64,000 bases of DNA from Shimia abyssi (lineage in GTDB: Bacteria > Pseudomonadota > Alphaproteobacteria > Rhodobacterales > Rhodobacteraceae). Each line of letters begins with the position of its first letter. Within the stretch, counting starts at the first letter, position 1. The notes beneath the pieces were generated by a model that had not been told where the DNA came from, made no database searches, and was given only the letters and a program-made list of their open reading frames with translations. Of this stretch, positions 54,070 to 63,726 are shown piece by piece. The translations under genes were made by a program, and so were the position numbers. The stretch covers positions 62,001 to 126,000 of the forward strand of contig NZ_PYGJ01000004.1 in NCBI RefSeq assembly GCF_003014475.1, read 5' to 3'.

Positions 54070-55095
54070 TTGACGAGAGAAAACATTCCTACGACAAGAG
54101 CGGCGCATCTTCTGCTTTATTGCGATATCCTTAGTGATATTGGAACGCCGGTTGAACGCGAAATCGAGCGGGCGGGCCTCCCGCCAAACCTGTCGGAAAT
54201 GCCAGACGCCTTGGTCAACAACATCCTCGCAACCCAGTTTGTTGGTTTCTGTGAAAGGCTTGAAGGTGTAGAGGATCTGGGGTGGCTCGGCGCAAGCCAT
54301 TTTGCGCTGCCCAGTTTTTCCAACGAAGTGACTGATGGTTTGAGGTCGCGTTCAAGCCTTTCTGGCAAAATGGAGTTGTTCAGGGCCTTGTCGGCGCTGG
54401 AAGACTCGCACCTTGATGTCAGGGTCGTTGAATATGGTAAACGCGCCGATTTGGTATGTGATATGCTGCTGCCAACCGAACTCGTTGGAATGAGTTGTAG
54501 CGAATGGGTGCAACTGGCAGTCCTGATTGAAATCGTGCGCTCGGTTATTGGTCCGACTTGGACACCACATGCTCTGAATTTCAGAACGGCGTTCAAACCA
54601 GCTCGGGAGGCGCAGGCTGCTTTCCCCGACTCTCGATTTCGATTTGGACAGGCCAGAACGTCGATTACCATAGATTCGGACCTATTGGAGTGTTGCAGCT
54701 TTGAGATCGCAGGCGACAAAAACGGGCTGAGTGCACCCGAGAATTTTTGCCAGATAGAAACCCTAAAGCAGCTTATCCGCCCTTACCTTTTGACGGCACC
54801 CCCTCCAATCGACTTATTGGCCGATATGGTCGACTCCAGTGCCCGGTCGTTTCAACGGTGGTTGTTAGCCAATGGCACGTCTTACCGGAAGCTGGTCAAT
54901 GAAACGCGGGGAGAAATGGCGAAAGAGATGCTCGCTGATGAAGACATGAGTCTCATCCAGGTGGCGATGTATCTGGGCTATGAGAACCAATCGAATTTTG
55001 GGCGCAGTTTTAAAAAAACGACAGGCGTATCGCCAGCGATGTACCGAAAAGGAATAAATAAAACAAAAACTTATCAGGGCTTAATGCCAGCCTGA
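54070..55095 (+). CDS. AraC family transcriptional regulator
   Basis: A 341-aa regulator with an N-terminal ligand-type domain of the OruR/ArgR type (HLLLYCDILSDIGTPVEREI) and a C-terminal HTH domain: DMVDSSARSFQRWLLANGTS, YRKLVNETRGEMAKEMLADE, SLIQVAMYLGYENQSNFGRS and TTGVSPAMYRK. The start is a TTG at 54070; no better ATG in frame is present, so the real start may differ. It is upstream of the AraC fragment and the sulfatase, which it might regulate. Confidence 0.8.
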   Translation: MTRENIPTTRAAHLLLYCDILSDIGTPVEREIERAGLPPNLSEMPDALVNNILATQFVGFCERLEGVEDLGWLGASHFALPSFSNEVTDGLRSRSSLSGKMELFRALSALEDSHLDVRVVEYGKRADLVCDMLLPTELVGMSCSEWVQLAVLIEIVRSVIGPTWTPHALNFRTAFKPAREAQAAFPDSRFRFGQARTSITIDSDLLECCSFEIAGDKNGLSAPENFCQIETLKQLIRPYLLTAPPPIDLLADMVDSSARSFQRWLLANGTSYRKLVNETRGEMAKEMLADEDMSLIQVAMYLGYENQSNFGRSFKKTTGVSPAMYRKGINKTKTYQGLMPA

Positions 55096-55141
55096 CATAT
55101 GGTGTTCCTGTGCTTTGCTATGCGCATATCTTCGTGATCCG

Positions 55142-55298
55142 CTATTGGTGCGGTGACATTCCGGCCCACTGTGTGAAAGCCCGGCAAAATTGCTGGGATC
55201 GTGATACCCAAGTTCCTTGGCAACGTCTGAGATCGACTGACCGAATACCCTCGAAAAACACTTCGCCCGCGTGCCCTTCAAAACCTCGATGAACTCTG
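55142..55298 (-). pseudogene. Remnant of an AraC-type HTH domain
   Basis: On the minus strand FIEVLKGTRAKCFSRVFGQS, SISDVAKELGYHDPSNFA is the second HTH of an AraC regulator. After NFA one base is missing; the next frame gives RAFTQWAGMSPHQ followed by TAG where Tyr (HQYR) is expected. The N-terminal domain is absent. It overlaps no other gene and lies next to the intact AraC gene, but is not a copy of it. Confidence 0.75.
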
Positions 55299-55696
55299 AA
55301 TAGCTGCCCCCCTATCGGGCAAGTTTGCATTGCAGGGAGCTTGGGCTTGTGCAGAGACGGTTTGCCACCATTTCCAAGTCTGCGCATGCCGCGGGGCCTA
55401 TCTGGCGCGATGTGACCAAAACCCTTGGGTCGAAATTGCAAAATCGGATGCGGAAAGGGCAATTGTTTCCGACGCTCTAGCCACAACCCAAATGGGCAGT
55501 GGCAGTGGCGTTCGATGGCCGGTTTCTCATGCCTGTCCGGCGGTTGACCGAGAAGGCAACAGGACCGGTGCGGGCGAAGTCTGGAGCGAATTCAGAGGCA
55601 TCAAAAGCCCGCGGAGCCGTTGTTTCGGAGGGCGTGGCGTCCGGATGAATTCAAATTGGTCGCGTTTTCGGAGGAACCCAAGGTGAGAAACCCAAA
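55299..55696. other. About 400 bp without a clear gene, upstream of the sulfatase
   Basis: No frame here shows family similarity. It presumably holds the sulfatase promoter and may include decayed sequence from the AraC remnant. No hairpin with T-run was noticed. Confidence 0.4.
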
Positions 55697-57163
55697 ATGA
55701 AACAGAAACAATGTATCGTTACAGCCGCCGTCTTTGGATCGGCCCTTCTGGTTGGAGGAGCCGGTTTTGCAAACGACAAACCGAATGTCGTGATCATGCT
55801 GGCCGACAATGTTGGCTGGGGGGACATCAGCGCCTATAGCGGCGGGCCGAAGGTTCGCGGTATGCCAACAACCAACATTGATGCGTTGGCCGCAGAGGGC
55901 ATGCAACTGACCCAGTTTTTTGTTGAACCCGGATGCACACCATCCCGTGCGGCCTTGATGACCGGGCGCTATTCGAACCGGTCTGGCCTGGGGACCATCA
56001 TCATTGGCGGCACCCCGAACACCCTCAAAGACGAAGAGATCACGCTGGCCGAGGTCATGCAGGATGCGGGCTACAAGACCGCTATGTATGGCAAATGGCA
56101 CCTTGGTTCAGAGGAGCAAAGCTGGCCGACGCGTCAGGGCTTTGATTACTACGGTGTTGGTGTGATCGAGACCTCTGACGGGACGCTGTATCGCCAGTCG
56201 ATGGAGCGGCATGGGATTTCCGAAGACGTCATCGCCGCCCGCGCGCCTAAGATCATGGAGTCAGACTCGGACGGGACATTACACGTCGTCCGGGAATATG
56301 ATCTGGCCTATCGAGCGCAGGTCGAAGGCGATATCGCCAAAGGTGCGGTTGAGTACATTCAGGAAAACGCAGACTCAGAAGACCCGTTCTTCCTCTATAT
56401 CGGGTGGACAAATACTCACTATCCTAACTCGGTGGCGCCTGAGTTTTCAGGAATAACAGGATATCCCTATGGTGATGCGATCACCGAATTGGATGCGCGC
56501 ACTGGCGAGGTTCTGGATGCCATTGATGACGCTGGTATCGCTGACAACACCATCGTGATGTGGCTGTCTGACAACGGCGCAACGCCTTCGGCGGCTCCGT
56601 ATCAGCACAAGGGCGGCAGCAACGGCCCGTTCCGTGGCGAGCTGGGCGACGCGCTCGAGGGTAGTTTGCGGGTGCCAGCCATGGTGCGCTGGCCGGGGCA
56701 TATCGCGCCATCTGTCAGCAACGAGATGGTCTCAGTCCACGATATCATGCCAACGATTGCCGCACTCACGGGTGCAGCGATGCCGACGGATCGGTATTAC
56801 GATGGTTTTGATCAAAGCGCACTTCTGAAAGGGGATCAGCAAAACTCTAATCGGGAAGCGCTGATTACTTGGGTGAACAACGAAATCGGGTCCATTCGCT
56901 GGCGCAACTACCGCGTCTATCCCAAGGCCTTTGCGACATCGTTCTACAACAATCCCTCGCAAGGTGGTGGCAACGGAATCCAACTCAAGAAAAACGAGCT
57001 TCCGGATATCTACGACATCGAAATGGACCCGCGCGAAGAGATCAACATCACGGCGGATCATGCCTGGGTGCTGGGATACACCTCGCAAGTTCTGGCCGAG
57101 TATTACGCGACGCTGAAAGACGACCCCAATCCGCCGGGCGTTTCGCTGACGATACTGGACTAA
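55697..57163 (+). CDS. Exported sulfatase (arylsulfatase family)
   Basis: A 488-aa sulfatase with a signal peptide (MKQKQCIVTAAVFGSALLVG). The formylglycine site is C80-T-P-S-R in EPGCTPSRAALMTGRYSNRS; metal ligands include D37 and N38 (MLADNVGWGD) and D-N in WLSDNGATPS. MYGKWHLGSEEQ is the family lysine-histidine block. It needs the FGE or anSME maturation system, not in the window. It likely removes sulfate from a sulfated organic compound in the periplasm. Confidence 0.9.
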   Translation: MKQKQCIVTAAVFGSALLVGGAGFANDKPNVVIMLADNVGWGDISAYSGGPKVRGMPTTNIDALAAEGMQLTQFFVEPGCTPSRAALMTGRYSNRSGLGTIIIGGTPNTLKDEEITLAEVMQDAGYKTAMYGKWHLGSEEQSWPTRQGFDYYGVGVIETSDGTLYRQSMERHGISEDVIAARAPKIMESDSDGTLHVVREYDLAYRAQVEGDIAKGAVEYIQENADSEDPFFLYIGWTNTHYPNSVAPEFSGITGYPYGDAITELDARTGEVLDAIDDAGIADNTIVMWLSDNGATPSAAPYQHKGGSNGPFRGELGDALEGSLRVPAMVRWPGHIAPSVSNEMVSVHDIMPTIAALTGAAMPTDRYYDGFDQSALLKGDQQNSNREALITWVNNEIGSIRWRNYRVYPKAFATSFYNNPSQGGGNGIQLKKNELPDIYDIEMDPREEINITADHAWVLGYTSQVLAEYYATLKDDPNPPGVSLTILD

Positions 57164-57500
57164 GAGTGTCCCGGCTTTGACCTTATTCCCTGGCGTTAAG
57201 GCTAGCATACTCCACTTGCAGAACGGTTCCGCGGCGCTCTTTGATGTGTGCTGCGGGCGTCTTTCAAGCTGGCCGCCGTCGCGGTCCTGTTTGCCGCAAT
57301 CGCTTGCGCTGATGTTGGCGTGATCTAACCAAAAATACCGCGCCAAATTTCCTAATATTCATTCGCCCAAGGCGCTGAATGCAATGAGCACAGATTTGCA
57401 AAAACGGGGCCTCCGAACTTGCATCTCAAAAGGCGCAGATCGCCCGAAAAGCGGATGCTGCTCAGTAGCAGTCCGGTCCTAAACAAAAGGAACAATTCCA
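57164..57500. other. 337-bp intergenic region, with a short lipoprotein-like frame
   Basis: Between the sulfatase and the DUF1254 gene. Apart from a 26-codon GTG-start frame (57248-57328) no gene is seen. No terminator with a T-run is apparent. A ribosome site AAAGGAAC precedes the DUF1254 start. Confidence 0.4.
57248..57328 (+). CDS. Very small lipoprotein-like reading frame
   Basis: GTG at 57248 opens a 26-codon frame MLRASFKLAAVAVLFAAIAC then ADVGVI and stop. It looks like a short signal peptide with a lipobox (AIAC). There is no clear ribosome site and it may be a remnant, so it is a low-confidence candidate. Confidence 0.25.
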   Translation: MLRASFKLAAVAVLFAAIACADVGVI

Positions 57501-59026
57501 ATGAAAAACCGTCTCTTTGCGACAACTTTTTCGACATTGATTTTGTCAGCCATCTCGGCGACGGCTGGAGGGCTTTCTACCTCGTTGTTCAACAATCCAA
57601 ACGGCGCACAGACAAGTTCGGATTTTGCTTCCGCCCCTGAGCAACTGGATACGCGGTTTGGTAGGCTTGAGTTTTCTGGAGGAGGCTTTCCAACACCAGA
57701 AACAACCGAGAAGCTCTATTACGAGATGGATCTGCAACGCGCCACGCAGGCTTTCATGGATTTCTTCCCGCATCTGTCGCTCTACACTATCGTGCGTTCT
57801 CAGGCGCGAGACCTTGGGTTCTCTTCTGCGTCTGATATTGGTGTCACTGCCGATTTCATGAATGCCAACCAGCCATATCTGACCGGAAACAATTCAACCA
57901 TTTATGCCTTCGCCTCAATTGATCTTAAGGAAGACGGTCCTACCGTGGTGGACATTCCACCCGGAATGTATGGCACAGCCAATGACGCCGCCTTCAGATA
58001 CCTGACTGATTTTGGGACCACGGGTCCGGACAAGGGTGAAGGCGGCAAGTTCCTGTTCACGCCGCCTGGATATGAAGGAGAGATACCCGAGGGGTACTAT
58101 GTGCAGCCTTCAAACGGGTATTGGATCTGGGCAATGATGCGCGGTTTTGGCGAGGTTGGCACAGTCGATCAGGCACTGGATTGGTTTAAGGAACGGCTCA
58201 AAGTTTATCCGTTGAACAATCCGGACAGGATTGGAAAATTCGTGAATGCTAGCGCGATGGGGATGAACCCGCTGCCACCTGAAGACGCGTCCGCCTTTGC
58301 GATGATAGATCAGATTGTCCAACACGAGCCAGCGTCGCTGTTTGATGCCGAGCAACTCGGAAAACTGGCGACACTTGGAATCGAAAAAGGTAAGCCGTTT
58401 TCCCCTGACGCGCATGCAGGCAGGAAATCTTTGAAAAAGCGGCCGCGCAAGGCACTGCTATGTCGCGAGCTATCTTATATGCCTCGCGCGAGGACGATAT
58501 CGCCTATTGGCGCGACCGCCAATGGGAAAAGATGTTCATCCGCAACACCGAATTCATCCGTAACAGTGGGGCAAATGACGTCGACGCACGTACACTTTGG
58601 CACTATCAGGCCATCGTGGTCTCACCCAAACCTCTCAGCACGACGCCGGGTGTAAGAACATCTTATTTAACCGCGTTCCGCGATGCAGATGGGAACGTGC
58701 TAAATGGTACAAACTCCTACAGACTGAACGTTCCGGCCAACCCTCCTGTAAAACGCTTCTGGGCTGTCACAGCTTATGATCCGGCGACGCGTGGCTTGCT
58801 CGCATCGAAGGGCGCTATCACCGTGGGTAGTGACACAGACCCGGTCAAAAACGCCGATGGCTCAGTTGATTTGTATTTTGGGGCCAGCGCGCCGGATGGC
58901 TTTGAGGCCAACCACATCACTACCGACCGGGACAAAGGGTTTTTTGTGGTGTTCCGCTTCTATGGGCCGACTGAGGGCTATATTGAAAAGACCTGGGTTC
59001 TGAACGACTTCGAAATGCTCGATTGA
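57501..59026 (+). pseudogene. Exported DUF1254/DUF1214 protein with one frameshift
   Basis: A periplasmic protein of the DUF1254-DUF1214 type, about 500 aa. The signal peptide (MKNRLFATTFSTLILSAISA) and the N-terminal part are in one frame to about 58410 (PFSPDA); the rest (RQEIFEKAAAQGTAMSRAIL ... WVLNDFEMLD) is in another frame. An in-frame TGA at 58406 limits the site of the shift to 58409-58436, where GCAGGCAG is present. Conserved blocks ERLKVYPLNNPD, RLNVPANPPVKRFWAVTAYD and FFVVFRFYGPTEGYIEKTW remain. It may be a real mutation or an assembly error. Confidence 0.8.
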
Positions 59027-59081
59027 TCCGACCTTACGCGGTTCCGGTGAGTGCTTTGGCCGGAACCGGCTGTCTTAAGTT

Positions 59082-59729
59082 TTACTCGATTTTTTTCGTA
59101 GGTTTCTGGCGATAGGTGCCGACGATGCTTCCGATCATGATTGCCATATAGAGCACACCACCCACTGCTTCTAACCCAGCCGTAATGCGTGCAAGAGGTG
59201 ACAGCGGAAGAATATCTCCATAGCCTAGGGACGTCAGTGTCACGAGGCTGAAATAGATGGATGAGGTCCACAGATCCGCACTATCACCAAACCCAATCGA
59301 TCCGGGATGCCACCGTTCGATCTGGACATAGAACATGGCCCATACAGTGGCCAACAGCACATACCCGAAAATAGCCCCGACCAGCGCATCGTAATCGCCA
59401 GCTTCGCGCTCTAGCAGATTGCGAAAGGTCACAAATAGCGCCCCGATCAGCATCACACCGGATACGGCAGCAACCACCCCATGCGCATCGTCGGTCAACA
59501 GGGCCAGAATGGTGGTGCCAAACCATGCCACCACAACAAACAGGCCCACCCCCCTGTCCCGCGTCTTGTTCAGGCTCTTGATAATCGCGGCAACAACCAC
59601 AATTTCGACCAGCGCCAAACCAAGCAGGTTCACCCATGTCGCATTGCCAAATATCGGCTCGATGATGAACGCAGCCAGCAACAGGATCAACAGAGTTTCC
59701 CACCGAAGCGGCCAAGATTTTTCGGTCAT
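59082..59729 (-). CDS. Two-pore-domain-type potassium channel protein
   Basis: A 215-aa membrane protein with about six hydrophobic segments; the pore loop has the K+ selectivity filter TSLGYGD (166-172) preceded by ADLWTSSIYFSLVTL. The final helix VGGVLYMAIMIGSIVG follows. No cytoplasmic RCK/TrkA domain is attached. It is last in a minus-strand unit after a CPA1 antiporter (41-bp gap), so K+/H+ homeostasis is a likely theme. Confidence 0.85.
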   Translation of the reverse strand: MTEKSWPLRWETLLILLLAAFIIEPIFGNATWVNLLGLALVEIVVVAAIIKSLNKTRDRGVGLFVVVAWFGTTILALLTDDAHGVVAAVSGVMLIGALFVTFRNLLEREAGDYDALVGAIFGYVLLATVWAMFYVQIERWHPGSIGFGDSADLWTSSIYFSLVTLTSLGYGDILPLSPLARITAGLEAVGGVLYMAIMIGSIVGTYRQKPTKKIE

Positions 59730-59770
59730 CTTCCAAATCCTTTCTTGTCAAGAAGCGGCCGTTTCTTGTG

Positions 59771-60976
59771 CTAATCGTCAGATGCACCTTTGTTGAAACG
59801 GAAGATTTCCGGCGCGTACTTGGCAGTGAGCCCGTGTACAAAGGCCGAAATCAGAACCGCCGTAATGGCGATTACCAAAATGCCGTCGATATTCTCGACC
59901 CCCTCGAACTCCATCACCACCAACACTGCAAACAGAGCGGTCGCCAACCCACGCGGTCCAAACCAGCCGTAGAACAGTCGTTCATTAGTCGATGTGTCGG
60001 TTCCGATCAGCGACAAGCAGATGGCAATCGGGCGCACGACAACCAGCGAAATTGCAACCACCAAGAGCACGGTTGGCGTCACATAAAACAAGGCCTCTGG
60101 CACGAACAGCGCGCCGATGAAGAAGAAGCTGAGCATCGCCAGAAACTGACCATCGCCCTCAAGGAAATGCCGCGCGTGGTGCACAGAACCTTTGGAAGCG
60201 TTGGCAAAGGCGATGCCAGCCACGAATACCGCGACAAAAGAATTGCCCCCTGCATGTTCGGCAGCGAAGAAGATGAACCCAACCAGGATCAGGGTCGCAA
60301 CTTGTCCCAGACCTTTGTCCATCAGTTCATTCTCAAGGACAAAATTGCGCAATTTTCCGATCGCGAAACCGCCGACTATGCCAACAATCGCACCAATGCC
60401 GATCTGTGACGCAATGAGCGACATCAGGCCGTCGCCGCCATGTTCACCCCCTAATCCGCCAATGGCGAGGCCCGCAAAAAAGATCACGAATGGCAGCGCC
60501 AGCCCGTCATTCAGGCCGCTCTCTGCATTCATGGCATCCCTGAAAGTCTGGGGAATTCGGTCATTGGACTGGATTGATTGACCAAGTGCGGCGTCGGTTG
60601 GCGCCAACAGCGCGGCCAGCAGGCACACTTCCCACAATGGCCAGTCAGGCAGCAATACCATATTAACCACTGCCCCAAGCGCAATTGCGAGCGGCAGGCC
60701 AAGCGCTAGCATTCGGAATGTACGCTGCCCAATTTTCTCAAGCGCCTGTTTGCGCAGGGTGGTCGCATCCGCGAATAACAGCAACGCTAACGTGACTTCG
60801 GCAAGGTCATGAAACACCCCTGCCGTTTCCAACGTCAGCGCCGGTCCGCCAAATCCAATAACCACCCCGAGCGCCAGAAAGACCATGGGCATCGTAACAC
60901 CCCAAGACCCGATCTTTGCCGAGAACAAGCAGTACAGCAGCATCAGCAAGGCAATGTAGACGAGATAATGTTCCAT
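59771..60976 (-). CDS. Cation:proton antiporter (CPA1/NhaP type)
   Basis: A 401-aa protein with about 12 transmembrane helices. The CPA1 core shows APTDAALGQSI and NAESGLNDGLALPFVIFFAG (ND motif region), with FYGWFGPRGLATALFAVLVV near the C-terminus. The start at 60976 (MEHYLVYIALLML) has GGAG upstream; a longer in-frame start would add 42 unlikely residues. It exchanges Na+ or K+ for H+. It is third in the unit. Confidence 0.9.
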   Translation of the reverse strand: MEHYLVYIALLMLLYCLFSAKIGSWGVTMPMVFLALGVVIGFGGPALTLETAGVFHDLAEVTLALLLFADATTLRKQALEKIGQRTFRMLALGLPLAIALGAVVNMVLLPDWPLWEVCLLAALLAPTDAALGQSIQSNDRIPQTFRDAMNAESGLNDGLALPFVIFFAGLAIGGLGGEHGGDGLMSLIASQIGIGAIVGIVGGFAIGKLRNFVLENELMDKGLGQVATLILVGFIFFAAEHAGGNSFVAVFVAGIAFANASKGSVHHARHFLEGDGQFLAMLSFFFIGALFVPEALFYVTPTVLLVVAISLVVVRPIAICLSLIGTDTSTNERLFYGWFGPRGLATALFAVLVVMEFEGVENIDGILVIAITAVLISAFVHGLTAKYAPEIFRFNKGASDD

Positions 60977-61022
60977 CGGGTATCTCCGGTTCTTTCCAGT
61001 TTGTGGCGCAGTATCACACCTA

Positions 61023-62108
61023 TCAGGCGGCCTGCCGTGTTTCATCATCAGGTGACGGAGTCGATTCCGGCGGGCGTTTTCTTTCAGGCAGCAAGTGGTC
61101 AACGGTTACAAAAGACAACAGCACCCATGCCAAGGCGCCACCCAATTGGAGCAAGCGATCCAGCATCTTAATGTCTACATCGTCTCCAAACGGCGCCATC
61201 GTCCCGCCAAGCAGGATGAGGCTCGCACTGAGGACCGTCGCGGCAAGCGGTGCGGATGGCTTGCCTGAAATGAACCAGTTGGACAGAATAAAACACAGCA
61301 AAAGAACGATGGTTGCCATGAACACAAACTGCGTGTTGATCACAATCAACTGATACGCCACCCAAGCAACCAACCCGCCAATCAGATTGGCCAATAAAAG
61401 GGCCTTGGCCACTTTGGGTCCCTCGGAAGTGCTCGCGGCAAGTTGAAACGACAAGATGCCGACAAACACCAAGGTAATTACAGCGCCGCCATCCAACATG
61501 AAGAACAAAATTACAAATGGCGCTGTCACAAACGTCATCCGCAGCAGGCGACGCGTCGGATCAAAATTTGCGGCTGGCTTGGTCAGGACTGCGCTCTGCG
61601 GCGCGGCACCACGCGGCGGAAACAGCCCAAAGGCGGCCCATGTGGCCAACAGCGCTGTTGCCATGTTGAACGGCAGCGCAAAGGCAAAAATCAGTCCTAT
61701 ATCAAGCGAGAGATGCACAAGGAATGGCATCATTACCGCTTCCATCAGGGCCAGAATGACCAATAACGGCGATTTCCCGGAAACCGACAGCGAAAAGGCC
61801 CACATCACCATCAAAACTTGCGCAATCATGAATGTGGGCCGATACGGCAGCAGCACTGAAAACAGCCCATATCCAAACAACAGCATAAAAAACGCAGTAA
61901 GTACCAGCTTCAGACCTGCACCGAGGCTCGGCGCAGTGGGGCCTTGCAAAAACATCGAGGCGAACACAGCCCCGAGAAAGGCAAATGGCCACTGAAACAG
62001 CATGCCCAGAATGAACACTCCCGCCACTCCAATGGCCAGACGCGCGCCTTTGCGTTCGTCTCTTACAAAGGCGGACGTGTCTTTGTCTTTGGCCGCGTCA
62101 GTAGGCAT
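61023..62108 (-). CDS. DUF2955 membrane protein (FUSC/aromatic-acid exporter type)
   Basis: A 361-aa membrane protein with about ten helices and Pro/Gly-rich loops, e.g. QWPFAFLGAVFASMFLQGPT and PSLGAGLKLVLTAFFMLLFG. It resembles DUF2955 proteins that pair with HlyD-type proteins as AaeB-like exporters. It overlaps the hlyD-like gene by 11 bp, so the two are coupled. Substrate unknown. Confidence 0.75.
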   Translation of the reverse strand: MPTDAAKDKDTSAFVRDERKGARLAIGVAGVFILGMLFQWPFAFLGAVFASMFLQGPTAPSLGAGLKLVLTAFFMLLFGYGLFSVLLPYRPTFMIAQVLMVMWAFSLSVSGKSPLLVILALMEAVMMPFLVHLSLDIGLIFAFALPFNMATALLATWAAFGLFPPRGAAPQSAVLTKPAANFDPTRRLLRMTFVTAPFVILFFMLDGGAVITLVFVGILSFQLAASTSEGPKVAKALLLANLIGGLVAWVAYQLIVINTQFVFMATIVLLLCFILSNWFISGKPSAPLAATVLSASLILLGGTMAPFGDDVDIKMLDRLLQLGGALAWVLLSFVTVDHLLPERKRPPESTPSPDDETRQAA

Positions 62109-63162
62109 ATGACAGAAACGCCATCAGGCGAATATACCAAGACCCCAACGCGTTCAGAACGCTGTTTTCCCCGGTATAGACGATCACATCAGCCTGACCG
62201 TTGAACTGGAAATAGACATCATCAGCAGCATTCCGCCCGCTCTCATAACCTGGCAAAATGATGCGCACCGGAAACCGCTGTGGATCGCGCATCCAACCTA
62301 CGGTTCTGGGTGGTATCGCCAGCCCATCCGGTGATCCGCGTCCAAGCGACGCGGCCGCCGAAAAGCTGTCGACTCTGCCCTCCAAAATGCGTCCTGGGTG
62401 AATGTCCAGAACCACTTCTACCGGGGCGCCGATGGCGACCTTGCTCAGATTGTTTTCGGTCATATAGGCTTCGATCCACACATTCTCTGCATCAAGAAAG
62501 GTCATCAATGGCCTGCCTGCCGCTGCAAACGCCCCGGGGGCAATATCAAGATTGCTGACCCCGCCACTGGCGGGCGCTGTGATCTCGGTCCACGAAAGCT
62601 TCAGCTCTGCATCTGCCAGCGCCGCAAGGGCCTTTTTTACCGCCGGGTTATCCTCGCCTTGTGGTCCAAGCTGTTGCTTGGCCCTTTCAAGACCTGCCTT
62701 GGCGCTGGCCAATGCACTCTCAGCGGCGGCCAGTTGCGCGCGCGCATCGTCACCGCGCGCTGCGGCTACGAGCCCCTTTTTTTCCATTTCAAACACACGG
62801 GCCGTTTGAAGTTGAATATTCTTCAAAGTCGAGGTTGCCCGCGCCAATGAAGCCTGCGCGGCTTCTACCTGCGCCGAACCGGCTCCAACATTCAACAAGG
62901 CCGCCTGCAAGTTCGCCTGCGCCGTATCCCGTGCGATTTCGTAAGACCTGGAATCGATCCGCGCAAGAACGGTTCCGGCGTCAACACGCTCGCCGTTAGA
63001 CACGTTCAGCTCGACAACGTCCCCTGCAACTTTTGGCACTATCGGGGTCAATACGGCCTTGACCCGGGCATTGCTTGTAAAGGGTGTGTTGCGATCCGCA
63101 GCAAGGTACCAAGCCATCAGCGCCAATGCGATAAGTGCCAGAATTCGAATTGTCGTTTTCAT
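62098..63162 (-). CDS. HlyD/AaeA-type membrane fusion protein
   Basis: A 354-aa periplasmic adaptor with one N-terminal helix (IRILALIALALMAWYLA), a biotinyl/lipoyl half motif (VAGDVVELNVSNGERVDAGT), a long coiled-coil hairpin (residues about 70-170, e.g. ARAQLAAAESALASAKAGLE), the second lipoyl half (SWTEITAPASGGVSNLDIAP) and a beta domain. It forms an exporter with the DUF2955 gene that overlaps it. First gene of the unit. Confidence 0.9.
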   Translation of the reverse strand: MKTTIRILALIALALMAWYLAADRNTPFTSNARVKAVLTPIVPKVAGDVVELNVSNGERVDAGTVLARIDSRSYEIARDTAQANLQAALLNVGAGSAQVEAAQASLARATSTLKNIQLQTARVFEMEKKGLVAAARGDDARAQLAAAESALASAKAGLERAKQQLGPQGEDNPAVKKALAALADAELKLSWTEITAPASGGVSNLDIAPGAFAAAGRPLMTFLDAENVWIEAYMTENNLSKVAIGAPVEVVLDIHPGRILEGRVDSFSAAASLGRGSPDGLAIPPRTVGWMRDPQRFPVRIILPGYESGRNAADDVYFQFNGQADVIVYTGENSVLNALGSWYIRLMAFLSYAY

Positions 63163-63726
63163 TCATTCCTCTAATGGCAGATAGCTTTATCTGCACATTC
63201 TACGGGCGGGGAAACTCCATTTTGGTCATTTCACGCCAAACCGAGGGTGTGGATTTTTGCCATTGTCAAAGTTGGTATCAGCTTTGAATTGTTCACTGCT
63301 CTAACAGAGCAAGCACACTGGAGCGCCGGGCGAGAGCCCATGCAGCTTAGTTCTTTTGTCTGGCAAGAGCATAGGAACAGTCCGCAATGCCCAGTTGACA
63401 GAGCGCCGCGATTTTATCGTGTGCCTTCGAACTTCGGTCTTGGGCCACTTTACTTGCGTGATTTCGCTTTGACCGCAAACTGCTGTGGCCGCTCGCTCTG
63501 CAATTTGGGCACCTAGCGGACATTATCTGTTTTGCGAACAATTAGACCCGAACGTACAACGAGTCAGATCAAACACGGCAGCTTGGCCGATTTTCGCGCG
63601 TTGGCGAGCACCATTAGCCCGGTTACGTCCACGTCATTTGCGCGAAATGCGGCAATATGGCACGGTATTTTGGACGCAAGCAGAACAATATTTTAATGCG
63701 TCAGTATTTTTTGGGAGGAAATACCG
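63163..63726. other. 564-bp divergent intergenic region upstream of mtoX
   Basis: It lies between the hlyD-like gene (minus) and mtoX (plus). Small frames (up to 89 codons) have no family match. It should hold the promoters of both. No riboswitch or strong hairpin was recognised. Confidence 0.4.

Noticed and set aside
53784-54134. A 116-codon frame in the gap before the AraC gene
   Set aside because: No homology features, no ribosome site; it overlaps the AraC N-terminus in another frame.
59768-60409. A 213-codon plus-strand frame opposite the antiporter gene
   Set aside because: Shadow of the antiporter with His/Gln-rich non-conserved sequence.
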